Assembly (NCBI GenBank): GCA_964035015.1
Contig: OZ035997.1
Location: 20,639,563-20,703,562 of the forward strand
Direction of reading: 5' to 3'
Length of the DNA stretch: 64,000 nt
DNA from: Corallium rubrum
Lineage: Eukaryota > Cnidaria > Anthozoa > Scleralcyonacea > Coralliidae
Position numbers and translations under genes: made by a program. Under the pieces are notes generated by a model. The model saw nothing but the letters and a program-made list of their open reading frames with translations. It did no database searches and was not told where the DNA came from. Positions 12,901 to 27,900 of the stretch are shown here, piece by piece (position 1 is the first letter of the stretch; the number at the start of each line of letters is the position of its first letter).

Positions 12901-15900
12901 CGTTGTCTGAAGCTTAAAGTCCCTATTTTGAGGGGGGGGGGGGGGGGGGGAATTGTCCATGTCCCTACCCTGGGGAAAGACATAGTGTGCCAAGGCCCCA
13001 CTCCTGGGCAACAAATTCAGGTCTAAACCCCCCAACGAAAACATGGGTAAATCGCTTCAAATCAACTCAAGAAGCTCACAAATAGAAGACAACACATCAT
13101 GAACCCAAGGTAACGTCATTTTATTGAAAAAAATTGTCCTATTTTAGCTCGTTTAACGTCCTATTTACTTAAAAGTTTGAAACCTTTCCAGTTTCAAATA
13201 TATTTCCGTTAGCTTGGGCCACTTGTGGTCAAATTTGATAGATTTTCCCACTGTCTGTGCATGACAAGTGTAAATGCAACCTCGTACCCAGGGTCTTATC
13301 TCCGCTCCCCCGCCAAGACCCTGGGTACGAGGTTGGTGTAAATGTTCCAAGTCCCATACCCCCGGGGAATGGTGAAATTCACAAAAATGGTGAATGCCGG
13401 GATGGTCCGGGGGGGGGGGTTGTTAGGAATATTATGTGTGGAGTGCTGGGGGGGGGGTGGATTGGCACAGCTGGGATTGACTGATACATAATACTAGTTT
13501 GAGACTTGAATAACTGACAACTATATTGTTCTTTTTTTACGTTTACTGGCTAATTGTTTTTGGCACGAATGCTTTTTAAACAAAACGACACATAAAACTG
13601 GTACTAACGGCATATTCTATACTAAGTTTGTGTTGATTTTTTGTATCCTGTTATGAGTAACGAAACTCTAATATATGGTTTATATTATAATACTCACGAA
13701 AAGTTTGATTTTAATTTCTTGACTGACAAACTAATTCGTGCAAGTTATCGTTCCAGTTACCACATTTTAACTAACATTGAGTTCAGACAGCCATACTGTT
13801 TGCCTGGGTCGCTGTGCAAAAATAATACTAAAAACTGACAAATACAATAGGAAGAATTTCAATATTTTTTAAAATCCAAAGCTTATTTTTACCTGATGGT
13901 ATATTACCTGATCAGTTTTCTTATTCTTGGCAAAATATTTCGAATAATCTTCGTTAGGTTGGCCAGCAACACTCTCGTCCAACTTGACTTTCTGAAAAGA
14001 CAAAGAAAATATCGAAACATCGTATCTAATAACGAATTGTCACATAGGGCTCATTGTCGTAAAGAAATTATCCGAACGTTAAACTGCCCTCTTGAAAACA
14101 CTCGCAAGTGGCGGGCTGATAACGAACTAGCCGGGCCGCAAATACATTCGCAGCCTTGCTTATAATGATTTAACTCTTTCTTGTCCGAACTGGTCTTTAG
14201 TATTTTATTCTGGCTAACGCCAGACGATTTTATTCACCTCTGGGGAAGCCCCCGGACAGGAATGAGTTATAGACTATCTCTTTAACTCTTTCTTGTCCGA
14301 ATTGGTCTTTAGTATTTTATTCTGGCTAACGCCAGACGATTTTATTCACCTCTGGGGAAGCCCCCGGACAGGAATGAGTTTTCTTAATTATTTGTCCTTG
14401 TATATTGGTAGTTGTGATAATAACATGATTTTTTTGTCGGGTCATATTGTTTATTTGTGGCCCTTGTAGTAATATTTGCACCCACCTTCGGTTGGGCGCA
14501 AATGTTACTACGCGCACCACAAATAAACAAGATGCCCCCCCCCAAAAAAATCATGTTATTTTTCCGAATAGGTCTTTGGTATTTTATTCTGACTAACGCC
14601 AGACGATTTTATTCATCCCTGAGTGAGGAACTCCTCGGACAGGAATGAGTTAATAATAAAATTTACAATTAGTTAACGTGGAAATACTGCTCCATATACT
14701 GAAAATATAGCATAGTGTATATAAGCTAGCAAACTGTAGCCACGATCAAGTATTTCCCCCTGTGCATTATTTAGTAATTATGGACAACGAGCCCGAGCTG
14801 ATGATAGTCGACGAGGAGCAGCCGAGACAACAAAGACGAGTTGTCTATTTTTTATAGTAAAACTAGTTGGATAAACTATTATTTAAAAAAAAACAAACCT
14901 GAAACCTCAGCAAAACGCGATTGAAACAAGAATTTTTAACATTTTGTGTTTCAGATAATTAACCGAAATCGAAAGCTAGGATTCTAAAAGGGAATTCCCC
15001 TCAGGGGAATTCCCAATCTCGTCCCCAGAGCCTGCGGTCCTTTTGCCCAGCGGCAAGGAGCCATCGGCTCTGGCCGGAACGAGTCACCCGTTGCTCACGT
15101 TGTAACCAGTAAACTACTGTAATTGTAAAGCATTGTATGCAGTAAGTTACTGGAAATTGTAAGATGCGCGAATTAACGGATTAAACTCACTGCGCATCCC
15201 ACAATCTTTGTCAAGAACTGTTGACCATAAATTAAAAACACTATTAGGGGGGTTGAACGGGGAGGAGGCGGCTTAAAAACCCCCCCCCCGACAATTTTCA
15301 AGTTAGGGTTAGGGTTACCCCCGGGAAATTCACATTTTTGAGGGTTAGGGTTTGGGGGGTCGGGGGGGGAAGGGTTTCATTAATAATCTCTTTATTAAAC
15401 AATTTCCAGTAACTTACTGGATACAATGCTTTACAATTACAGTAGTTTACTGGTTACAACGTGAGCATCGACTGAACGAGTCCGCGAGTCGGCAATCTCG
15501 AGCCCATAGTCACCCCCTTTTCGGTCAGCGAGAGAGCGCGGGGGAGACTCTGGGGAAACTGGATTGATTCTCCGTTGTGATTGGTTCATTTAAATTTATT
15601 GAATTCGTCGATTCAAAACATAACAGATTGTGAAATAATGAAAGTCATATATTGCTTTATTCAATATTTAACATATATATCTTCAAACTTAGACGCCTCA
15701 TTTACATCTCTTCTTCTTCTCTTCTCTCAAGGTCTCAGTGACACAAATAATTGAAACAAACTTCATAAACAAAGTAAAGACGAATTTCGAATGGCAAATA
15801 ATCGCAATACACGAAACAAACCTTGCTCTCATTTGTCGCTATACTTGATGTATAAATAAAACAATTTAAACAACGAAAAAGCATATATTTAAGACAATTA

Positions 15901-18900
15901 AAGAAGGAATCAGCCTTCGCAACTCGTAAAGGACTAAAGGCTTTTGATCGAGTCGAAGGCATGCATATTAAAGGTGCTCCGAGGACGATATTGGCGTCGT
16001 GAATTGATATTTTACCTTGGATTTCAAGCATGTTTATGTCGAGCGTCACAACCAGCAGTGTCAGTCTCTTTCCGATAATTTTCAAGTTAGGGTTAGGGTT
16101 ACCCCCGGGAAATTCACATTTTTGAGGGTTAGGGTTTGGGGGGTCGGGGGGGGGGAAGGGTTTCATTAATAATCTCTTTATTAAACAATTTCCAGTAACT
16201 TACTGGATACAATGCTTTACAATTACAGTAGTTTACTGGTTACAACGTGAGCATCGACTGAACGAGTCCGCGAGTCGGCAATCTCGAGCCCATAGTCACC
16301 CCCTTTTCGGTCAGCGGGAGAGCGCGGGGGAGACTCTGGGGAAACTGGATTGATTCTCCGTTGTGATTGGTTCATTTAAATTTATTGAATTCGTCGATTC
16401 AAAACATAACAGATTGTGAAATAATGAAAGTCATATATTGCTTTATTCAATATTTAACATATATATCTTCAAATTTAGACGCCTCATTTACATCTCTTCT
16501 TCTTCTCTTCTCTCAAGGTCTCAGTGACACAAATAATTGAAACAAACTTCATAAACAAAGTAAAGACGAATTTCGAATGGCAAATAATCGCAATACACGA
16601 AACAAACCTTGCTCTCATTTGTCGCTATACTTGATGTATAAATAAAACAATTTAAACAACGAAAAAGCATATATTTAAGACAATTAAAGAAGGAATCAGC
16701 CTTCGCAACTCGTAAAGGACTAAAGGCTTTTGATCGAGTCGAAGGCATGCATATTAAAGGTGCTCCGAGGACGATATTGGCGTCGTGAATTGATATTTTA
16801 CCTTGGATTTCAAGCATGTTTATGTCGAGCGTCACAACCAGCAGTGTCAGTCTCTTTCCGATAATTTTAACGTGCATTCGATCTGCATTGGAGGGTTCTC
16901 ACTTCTCAGAAATATAGTATTTTCAAACAAAATTGAAACGAACTCATGATCTGAACACACGGCACATTCTGCACAGCAGCTCAGGCTGCGAACATGCGCA
17001 TAACCACCGGAACCCCTCATTTCAGGGGTAATTAAATCCAATTTCCCCAGAGTCTCCCCCGCGCTCTCCCGCTGACCGAAAAGGGGGTGACTATGGGCTC
17101 GAGATTGGCGAGTCGAAAAAACGCGGACTTTCAAAGTTCGAGCCATCGGATTTTTCAGCCAATCAAAATTCAGCTTTACCTCGTTCCGACCAGAGCCGAT
17201 GGCTCCTTGCCGCTGGGCAAAAGGACTCTGGGGACGAGATTGGGGAATTCCCCTCAGTCCCATGCGCAGTAGCGTCTGTAACGCACGCTCACTTTCAAAC
17301 TAGCTAACTCCTGCAAGACGTGCCAACCGTTACTTTAATCATGGGGGCAAGTAGTTCGACAGAAGAAACGCAATATTCCAATCAGGTACAATACTTTATT
17401 CGCACTGTTAATATAGTCTAGACTATAGAAAATCCTTCAATTGTATTAATATATTTATCCTTGTACTCCGTAGGCTGAGGTACCGGTCATCACTAAGCGT
17501 TCAATCGGTAAAATGATCGTGAAATATTGTGGTAACGAAGGACAAAAGGACGACGAAACTTTGGTGGTGACTCTGAGAAGATTATTACAAGAAACGATAA
17601 CGAAACTGGACACAGAGACAGAAGAAACATGGAGAAATGCTGAGATAGTCGTTTACGATCAGCGGGGAAATGATTTTTGCATTAGATCAGGAAATGCAGT
17701 GAATAAATTTGTGGTACAGCTAGATGGTAAAGATAAGGTTACTATAACGTGTACACAGAGAGAAAAGCGTAGTGTTGCTGCCTATTTCAGTTCGTTTATA
17801 CCATCAAGAATATATTCGAGGTCAGCTGAGGCCAATGAGAGTGACACGACTGCACGACTGAAACCACAGCCAGAGTTGACGGAAGTCAAGATGAGTAAAT
17901 GAGAAAAACGAAACAATGGACTATATATGGTAAGCGGCAAAAACGTGATTTTATGCTTCACAAGACTGTAAAGAAATCTGACAAATTCCGAATTGAAATA
18001 CTCGTTAGTTGTTATTGGGTATTTTACTCAGAAAAATGTCTAGCGGAGTTGTGGGTTCGAATCTCGCTTTGGAAGTCAGAAATTATTCTGAGTAAAATCT
18101 CATATTCTTGGTTTCATCTAACGACATGGCGGCCATGTTGGTGCACACTCTATTCTTATTCAAATATTTTGTATTGTTTCACCACCCCAACAGGGCCAGC
18201 GATCGCGTGAATGAAAACCAAGAATACATATCTTGATAGTTCATTGTTCTTACAGTGAGTGAAAATTGAAAAAGCTGTAAAATCTCGTGGCAGGGGTGCA
18301 AAAGATGTCCCAGGAGTGCACTCTGGGGTGGACAGGGTGATGTTTCAGTTAAATTTGACAGTAAAGTCCTGAAATACATTACAGGTTTCCAGCATTTGAT
18401 TTTACTGGGGCACCCCGTCAACACGGACAATGGTACAGGGGTGGTTGTGGCACCAAAAATTGTTGTTGTTGCACAACACACCTCAGGGGTGCTGAATTAG
18501 GTCATCACATAACATATCTCGGGTGTGCCATTGCCCAACTCTGCAGTCTTCTGGTCCCCCCTCCAGGCAGTTGATGGGCATTTGATGATTCACCTGTTAC
18601 CAGAGTTGGGCATTTGCCTCTGCATCTTGTCCCCCAGGGTGAGGAATTTGTGAAAGTCCTAAATAGTATATACAGTACTTGCCTGTTATTTTCTTGAAAG
18701 TAAACCAGCAAAAGTAAGTACTCTACTGTAAATCTATACTCAATTACAAAAATTCTATCTTTTATAAAGGCACACCACATATTTCATATAGACTTATAGT
18801 TCTAATACATGCTCATCCACTTCTCACTTTTTTATATAAAAATACAATATATTTCAGCAAATTTTTGCCATAAAAATACCACTGATCTCACAAGCACCAA

Positions 18901-21900
18901 AAATGTCTACCATTCTTTAACTGTATTACAATTATTAAATTATTTGTTTTGAAAGTTTGTAGTACAGTATATCAAAATTTCTCACCAAATACTAACATGT
19001 TACAAGATATTGTCAGTTCAAAATGAACTGCTATCTGATATTGCTTATGATATTTGTTCTTATTTTCATCTTTTTTTCTTCTTTTTTCTTAATGAATATT
19101 GTATGCATTCAGCAATTTCATTTATAGGTACATCATTATTTTTATTTTATAATTCTATTAAACTCAGACAGTATAAACATCTGCTTCAATTAAATTCCCA
19201 TGGGTGGGGCTTTTGCATCAGTTTCAAGACCCCTCTGTGGGGATTTTGTCCAGCTATGGGCACACTTGGAATTGATTGAGACACTACACTAGATATATTT
19301 TAAGAGCATTCTAAGCATGATTTTCTGTGAGTCTTGCAAACAAAATGTTGCAGATGCACAGTAGCGACTGTGATTCACGTTTAAAGTGTACTGTACTGTA
19401 CTGTACTTGTACTGTATATGAAATGAAATGAATATCTAACCATTTACATCTACAATAAGTAGGCCTAAATTAGTCTGATCATATGCATTCAGCATTATAG
19501 TCAGTATAATGTGAAGCAAAATATGATGGCAAATAAATATTGATATAAATGGTCATCAAAATTAAAAACCATGGTAAAATTAAAATAAAGTTAAAAAAAC
19601 TTATGGTAAAGATATATGTATGGTAAGAAATAGTGGTGACAAAAAAATCCATACTTTGCTAGCTGGCTCTTCTCCAGACGATTCCAGCATCTCATCAATG
19701 ATCCTACAATTATAAGAACATACCTATCATTGTGTAGTCTAGCCACTAGCTCTTAAGTCATCACCAGAGGTCAGCATCCCAGTAGTTTACATTTTTGGAT
19801 GATAACATTTCCAGATGTCATTTTAGGAGGAAATGGCAAATAGTTTTCTGACCCTTAAACCGTAACAGGCAGTTTCCCAGCATGAATGCTATAAATGCTA
19901 TAATTACATCGCTATTTAATTTGTTTCATTATACTAAACTTTTATAATACTTTATTTTATAATAATATATATTTATATTATATTAAACATTTTTAGGGTC
20001 TAGGAAATATACCCACAGTGCAACAAAAAAGGAGCCCTTTTTCCGCATATTTTGCAAAATAATTTCTAGACCCTAAATAGATTGCAAAATAGAAGTTTAG
20101 ATCTACATCTACGTTTTATTAAGAGGCTGTCTCTGTGAGAACCAGGCACCCAGTTCTGGAAGGAAAAATGAAATTCTTCCAATTTTTCAGAATAGTTTTC
20201 TTTTGGGGTACTTGCATAAAAAAGAAGTCGGTTTGGCTTGAACTTTTTTTGGTAAAGTTTGGCGCATTGTTATTTGACACCTTGACGGGTCTAAAATGGC
20301 GTCTTCAAACCTGCATAAATACCAGATTTTCATACCACCCTCGCGAAACAAGCAGGTAAGTGAGAATCTTATGTATCCAAATATTATTGTAAAAATCAGT
20401 GCTTCTAGTTTCCAACAACAGAAAATCAGGGACATCCATCCAGGATTTGAGGGGAAATAAGTTTCTGAAAAACACTTTTACCAGTTTGCAAAGCCACATT
20501 AATAATTATATGGCGAATTAAAGAGCAATTTTCTCTATCTGGCACTTGATACCAAGTACATATTTCTAGCATTGTAGACCTGGAGTTACTTATTTTGAAT
20601 GACAAACGCCAAAAATTTGGACACTTGGCGGGCATAGCCATGAATCATCTACAAAGTTTGATAATTTCCTGTAAATTGCTACGAATGTGTGGCCACCGAA
20701 TTCTTTCTTGACAACCCTCACCGAGCCAAATTAATTTGGCAAAATTAATTTAAAGTCAACTTTTATTATACTTTTGTTGGAACTTTTCGCAATTAATACG
20801 CATATATTTTTTCCATCGTGCTCGGTCATTTATTATTGTATTGTATTTTTAACGGTGGCATCATTTCATTCCAGCGGCTGCTCAGTTGCTCACCACATTC
20901 AGATTTTATCCTGGTGGAAAATGAACACGAAAAGATAAGAATGTTACAATAATAATAATAATAATAATAATAATAGGTTTATTAAACCCCATGGCAGCAA
21001 AACTGAATTACAAGACTTTTACAAATATATGCTAAAACAACTATACGATTAAAATTAAAAGGTAATTTACAGTTAAAACTATTATAATCGCATTAATAAC
21101 TAGCTATATTTATATGTTACAAAGTCTGACAGTCTCAATGTCTTAGGGATGGTGGAGCAAACCGATGTGGTACCAGATCGTAAATTATAACCATGATCGA
21201 TAGAGTGATTGAAGTACTTCAACATGAATTCCAGAGGGCCGTTTTGTTTATTGTCCCAACAAATTTCTCGCAAATGTCTGACCTCCTCTTGTATAAGGGA
21301 TCTACAACAATTTGTTGTATTCGCCGATCAATATTTGAAGGCGTTTGCTACTCTGCTGAAGGTGTTTATGGTACATCTCAGCATGTCGCTGGAATGAACA
21401 TGCAGCCACCGTTAAAAATACATACAATAACATAGGTCCCAAACGAGTTTGGGACCGACCCTAACAACGGCTGCGAGGGAGACTACAAATGACCAAGCAC
21501 GATAGAAAAAATATATGCGTATTAAATGCGAAAAGTTCCAACAAAAGCATAATAAAAGTTGACTTTAAATTAATTTTGCCAAGAAATTTGGCTAGGTGAG
21601 GGTTGTCAAGAAAGAATTCGGTGGCCACGCATTCGTAGCAATTTACAGAAAATTATCAAACTTTGTAGATGATTCATGGCTATGCCCGGCCAAGTGCCCA
21701 AATTTTTGGCGTTTGTCTTTAAAAATAAGTAACTCTAGGTCTACAATGATAGAAATATGTACTTGGTATCAAGTGGCCAGATTTGAGAAAATTGCTCTTT
21801 AATTCGTCATATAATTATTATGTGACTTTGCAAACTGGTAAAAGTGTATCTTTTTCAGAAAATTATTTCCCCTCAAATCCTGGATGGATGTCCCTGATTT

Positions 21901-24900
21901 TCTGTTGTTGGAAACTAGAAACACTGATTGTAGCAATATTTGGATACATACAGTAAGATTCTCACTTGCCTGTTTCCTTCGCGAGAGCGGTATGAAAATC
22001 TGATATTTAGGAAACTTTAAAGACGCCATTTTAGACCCGTCAAGGTGCCAAATAACAATGTGCCAAATTTTACCAAAAAAAGCTTTTCAAGCCAAACCAA
22101 TTTCTTTTTTTATCCAAGTACCTCAAAAGATAATTATGCTGAAAAATTGGAAGAATTTCATTTTCCCTTCCAGAACTGGGTGCCCGGTTGTTACAGACAG
22201 CCTACTTCTCTGAAAGAAGATGACACTTTGGCAAATGCCATCACACCTATTCATTTACTACACACAAAACCTTTTCAAAAATGTATGTCACCCTTTGTCC
22301 CCTGAGTGCTAGCAACAAATCGTTTGGCTTGTGTACTAAAAGAGCAGCTGCGAAGGTGGTATAATCAGGGCCGCTGAGAGGTATTTTTGGGCCCCTACTC
22401 CGTTTACATACTGCATTCATCATAACAATTTCTGATTTAGAGAGATGGAAAGCAACAGGATACTGGAAGAAGGGCAGTTGTTTGCAAAAACTAAGCCTAT
22501 GAAATCGTCTCAAAAAATCACAATTTGCAAATTTATACTTTTATTAAGTGCACTAACTTTGCCATTTGACAACACCTACAAACTCACAACATTTCCGAAA
22601 TTTGAATTTCCATTAATCTACTGTAGTTTTAATTTCCATTAAAAAAGCCAAAACAGTAACCATTTAATTAAGCAGTGGCGTAGCGTGACCATTCTGAGCG
22701 GGTGGTGTACCTCTATTGCGCTTCCTCAATTACCAACCAACTCATTTTTATGTCCAATTTACCGACCAATTTCCTATCAATTTACCGACAAATCACGTTT
22801 TTCTCTGCAAAATCTCTGTTTTACCGACAAGTTTTCCAAAAAGTGGGGGTGTCACCCTACCCCCCCCCCCCCCCCCCCCGCACGCTACGCCCCTGCATTT
22901 AAGGATAAACTATAAAGCTATAAAGGCACCCTATGCCAGTGTCCTAGTAATAAAGCCATAACCCCCCCCCCCCCTGCTAGTCAGACAAAGCCATAAAGGA
23001 GTCCCAACTACCCTATGCATGTATAACAGTGATGAAACCATTAGATAAGAACAATTAATTGTACTTTTCCACAGTTACATTAATGTATATCTCTTCGTTT
23101 TCTTAGAAATGGCGACACCCCCTCCCCCCTCGTCAGGCCTGGTGGTAATGTTATGAAAAAAGTAAAAGTAAACCATTATGTACAAGAAAGAATAAAAAGA
23201 AAGAATACTTAGCATAACCTACCCTAATGATACCTTGAGCTTTACACACCAATAATCAGAAATATAATCTGACACCAAACCAAAGGAATAGCGTAAATAA
23301 TCATCTTAAAAGAACGGGAAAAGATAGTCAGGCTCCTCCTCTTTCGCTAAGAAACTTTACAAGTACAACTACATGAGCTGTGTCGGGAAATGCACCCAAA
23401 CTCTTTGTTCAATGTTACAGTATTGTTCACATTTATGCAAATGTTGCACTTTCACACTTGCTGAATACATTGTATTTTCGGCGGAATAATGCCAGCTAGG
23501 GTTTAAGTGGAGTCACTTAGACCCCGTTTACACTAGAGCAATAGTATCCGGATTCACATTGTTTTTTATTCCCATGAGGATTAAAAACAATGTGAATACG
23601 GATACTTTTGCTTTAGTGTACACGGGGCCTCAATAGCATTAATATTTAAATTAATTTAATGAACGTAAACAAAGATTTGTGTACTTTCAGGACACCCTTG
23701 ACATAAATCGCAGCTCGTTAGCCGCTTTGACGTACAGGTATATTAGACCTTATAACAAAATAGCGGACACTTTAAAGTTCTTTTGTTCTTTTATGTCTCG
23801 TTTCAAAGTAAAAATGCCTTTCAATTTCCCACATGAAAACGAGTTCATACGGGCTAATTTATGTATATAAAACTTTTTGTATCTGCGCAGCAGATATATT
23901 GCTATCGTGTTCTGTGTTAGTGTGTGCGTGGTGTAACTCTAACCAATGCGCGACAATTAAATCGGGGACAATCGAAGCTCAGAATTGTTTGGTGTCAACG
24001 TACAAGCTGTCAGTTTGAACGATGGAAACAAGTATTCTTTAATCCACGATCGTGTTTATAATATTTTGCCATACTGTACGAATTCCGACGCTAGTCGAAG
24101 AGCAACACTATTTTCGAAGAAAGACAATATTGCTGATACAAATAGCAAGTATTTTTAACATAACGTAAAGTAAACTTGCAAGTGTGATCAACCACAGTTT
24201 TTGTGCGTTATACAGAATGATTGGAGAGTCGACAAAAGGTTTTCAACTCGTTGGGCGATTTATTGAGTCCGGCGACTCAGGTCGGAAAGGGGCTCTGACT
24301 CGCAGGGTAATGTGTGCAAACTTGATTGCATTAAAAATGTAAAATGATGCTACCGGTTGTGAAATATATACTTGTAAGTTTCCTCCAAAGAGAATTGTTT
24401 GTCTTCCGAAGAGTAGTGTTTGTCCCAGGCCAACACATGTTTAGGTCCGTCTTCAGGGGCTCTGCCAACAAACTCCATCTTCGCCCCAAGTTTGGGGCGA
24501 GTCAGTCAGGTTTTAAACGGTCAGACAAGTTCTAGTTTACGAACACGCGTGAGCAGGAAAGTAGGAAGTGACGCGTTAGAGCCTGGGCAACCGTTCACGC
24601 ATGCTCAAAAAGAAATATCGAGTTTGTTCGCAGAGCCCACTTGCCCCTACCCTGCGAATCAGAGCCCCTTTCCGACCTACGCAGGCTTCGGGGGAAAGTG
24701 GGCTCTGCCAACAAAATCGACATTTCTTTTTGAGCATGCGTGAACGGTTACCAAGATACTATTTTGGGCCGTTCTAACGCGTTACTTGCTATTTTCCTGC
24801 TAACGTGTGTTCATAAACTAGAACTTGTTTGACCAGTTTAAAACCTGACTGACTCGCCCCAAACTTGGGGCGAAGATCGAGTTTCTTGGCAGAGCCCACT

Positions 24901-27900
24901 TTCCCCCAAAACCTGCGTAGGTCGGAAAGGGGCTGACTCGCAGGGTATACACACATGAACACCGCTGCCAAACGTTTGCGCATGCGTGAATTCGCTGAGT
25001 AAACATTGCAAGAGAAGTGGGAACTAGCCATGGCGACAACAACCAGACAGTGAAGACTAAGTAAGACTCGACTATTCATTTGTGTTTTAAAAAAAGGGTA
25101 AAGAAAATTACGAAGTGGTAAATTCAGAATATGTTACAATATTGACAAGGAAGCCATGCACAAATTACCTACCTTATCGTTTTGGTAGTATGCTTATAAT
25201 TTTAACTTTTGTGTCGGACTCTCGGACCAGTCCAAATATTTCAGTGTTTCCCGCTCTTTCCGAGGACGAGCTCGGACGTCGCACATGCGCAAAACGTTTG
25301 GCAGCGGTGTTACACACATGTATCTAAATAGCCATTATCTGCCCCACGATATCTTTTTAATATCAAGGAAATGACCTTTCATCTCATTCACTTATTTAAT
25401 ACGTTAACTGAGGAGTTTTCTTGTGGACTAGTTTTTCTTAGTTACTGACTTTGAGGTGGTTCTCTGATGAAAATATTTTGGGCAATGTTTTTGCAAAACC
25501 TTAAAGAGGATATGGTAGTTAGTAATATAGAAAAGATTCATTTCAAAAAGTGATATTTTACGTGTAAAGTCAGTTGTATTTTGGAGCGCCGCCATTAATT
25601 GGTCGAGCTTGAGAAGAATGAGTCGAGAAGCTTATGACTTCATAAACAACAATGACCCTTTTGTTGACAACAATGATCTTTTGTTTTTGTTGAGTCTATG
25701 TCATAAGCTTCCTCCACTCATTCTTCTCAAGCTTGGTCACTTTAATGGCGGCGCTTCAAAATATAAACTTCACACGTAAAATATCACCTGTTCTTCAACG
25801 AATTTTGAAATGAAACTTTGCTATATTATTAACTACCATATCCTCTTTAAGATTATGCAAAAACATTGCCAACAATATTCTCGTCAGAGAACCACTTTAA
25901 CTCCTCGATAGTGGTCTTTAGTAGTTATTCTGGATTCTGGCTTACGCCAGAATGAAGTGGTCGCCCGAGTTGCGTTTCTCTGGGCTTCCTCCCTTGACAG
26001 TAACTGATTAAGATTTATCCTTCATACCAGTGATTTCGTTGATTGTCTTCCACGCGGCAGAGTGGCGTTGAGATTTATGTAGCCATCCATGGGAATATCA
26101 ACAACATCAAAGATAGTCAGCAGTTGCATTATCGTAGGCATCTTGCAGATGTTGATGGGCTTGCTCTACAATTGCTTTGTTCTTGGCAGCTGATAGATTT
26201 GCGCGAGCGGACTCTACAAAATCATAAGCACTGATGCATTTCAAGCTCTTTTTCTCCTTCTTAGGAAGAGTGTTAGTTGCTACTTCTTCTACGCAAGCTG
26301 CGATAAGGTCGTGTTTGTCATTAGGTGATGAGCCTTCGGGGAACAGAACTGTGAAGCGATTGAAGACATCAATTGCGTATTAGGTCGAAAGTTCTGGTTC
26401 ACGCCCGACTCGTTACCCAGTCGATTTCAATGGATGAACTGGGCGTTTCTTTGAGCAGCGGAGGCTGAGGTAGGTAGTTGCAGATAGTTACCACTTTAGT
26501 TACCAAGATATCAATCTATCATATATCAGGCCACCAATTTTCACATGATTCTGATACATGAACTTTTAACTTTTTAAAGTTTCTCCTTTAACTGAAAACA
26601 TTATCCAGTGAAAAACGCAATTGAAGTAATCAATCGGTCTTACGTTACAAAAATGTATTGTACACTGTAATTTAGTAAAATCCTGTGCAAAAGTGGAATG
26701 CCGTTTTTACTTTTAAGTAAAAAATAAAACAAAAATCACCATACAAAAGATCTTAAGTAAACTGTTAAAGCCAAAATAACAAAATTTGATATTTTCATCT
26801 CATATTTTCAGCAAATTACAAAATATTCGTTGTCAACCCACCCCTGCATCTAATTTATTCTAATTTTTATTCCGCATCCCAAATCTTAGCGTAAGGTTTT
26901 TTATGGCTGGAAATTCTTACCACTCACTGGGGATGTTTTATCCTGCGAGTCAGAGCCCCTTTCCGACCTACGCAAGCTTCGGGGAAAAGTGGGCTCTGCC
27001 AACAAACTCGATCTTCGCCCCAAGTTAGTCAGTCAGGTTTTAAACTGGTCAAACAAGTTCTAGTTTACGAACACGCGTAAGCAGGAAAATAGGAAGTGAC
27101 GCGTTAGAGCCTGGGCCCAAAATAGTATCATGATAACCGTTCACGCATGAACATGAGTGATATATCGAGTTTGTTGGCAGAGCCCACTTTCCCCCGAAGC
27201 CTGCTAGGTCGAAAAGGGGCTCTGACTCGCAGAGTATGGATGTTTAAGCCCGTTCTCCACTAGGCGAATTTGTTCGCGCGAATCGAATCTAATACCCGTT
27301 CATGCAATGTAATTGGTTGGTGCTGCTAGTTTTCGCGCCAATTTTCTTGCCAATCATATTGCCGGAGTTGAGAATTCGCTTCGCGCGAACAAATTCGCCT
27401 AGTGGAGAATGGGCTTTACTCCAGTGTAAACAACAGCAACCCAGCCTGTGACGTCAGCAGAATAAAACTAGCCCAAAATGGCACGCATAGAAAAAGCGTT
27501 CCTGCAAAATCGTTTTCTTCTAACTCAATTTTTTTACGTTTCATGCCAAAATAACATAATTACTGTACCTTGAGTACTATCACGAGATTTTTTGCTTCTG
27601 ACAAATGTTGAAGCCTGAGCTCCAGATGTACAGATGTTCAGGGCTTCAAGTTTTTCTTTTGTTTGTTGCACCTGTAACAGTTATTGCAGAAAATAAAATT
27701 CTGTGATAAAGAAAGTAATAATAATAATAGTAATAATACTAAAATCTTTATTTAAACTGTTGAAGATCCTATCAGCATAAATGCTGGAATTAACAGGAGA
27801 ACATGCAGTGCTTAATTAAAGATAATAACTAATTATTAATAATACAAAGTGAACAAAATTAAGGAAAATAACAGTTATAGGAAATTTATAAACTACAAAT

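Noticed and set aside
12798..13044. Frames with proline or glycine runs
   Set aside because: They come from a poly-G tract of about 20 bases.
15735..17263. Minus-strand frames of 118-143 codons sharing KIIGKRLTLLVVTLDINM
   Set aside because: They are duplicated only because the DNA unit is duplicated. They lack a start context, domains or splice support and are kept as part of the repeat element.
19655..19703. Exon 8 starting at an AG 12 nt further in (MLESSGEEPASK, acceptor after GATGAG)
   Set aside because: It would pair with the weaker GTATCA donor of exon 7 and a poor acceptor; the phase-2 join needs neither. It remains possible as an isoform.
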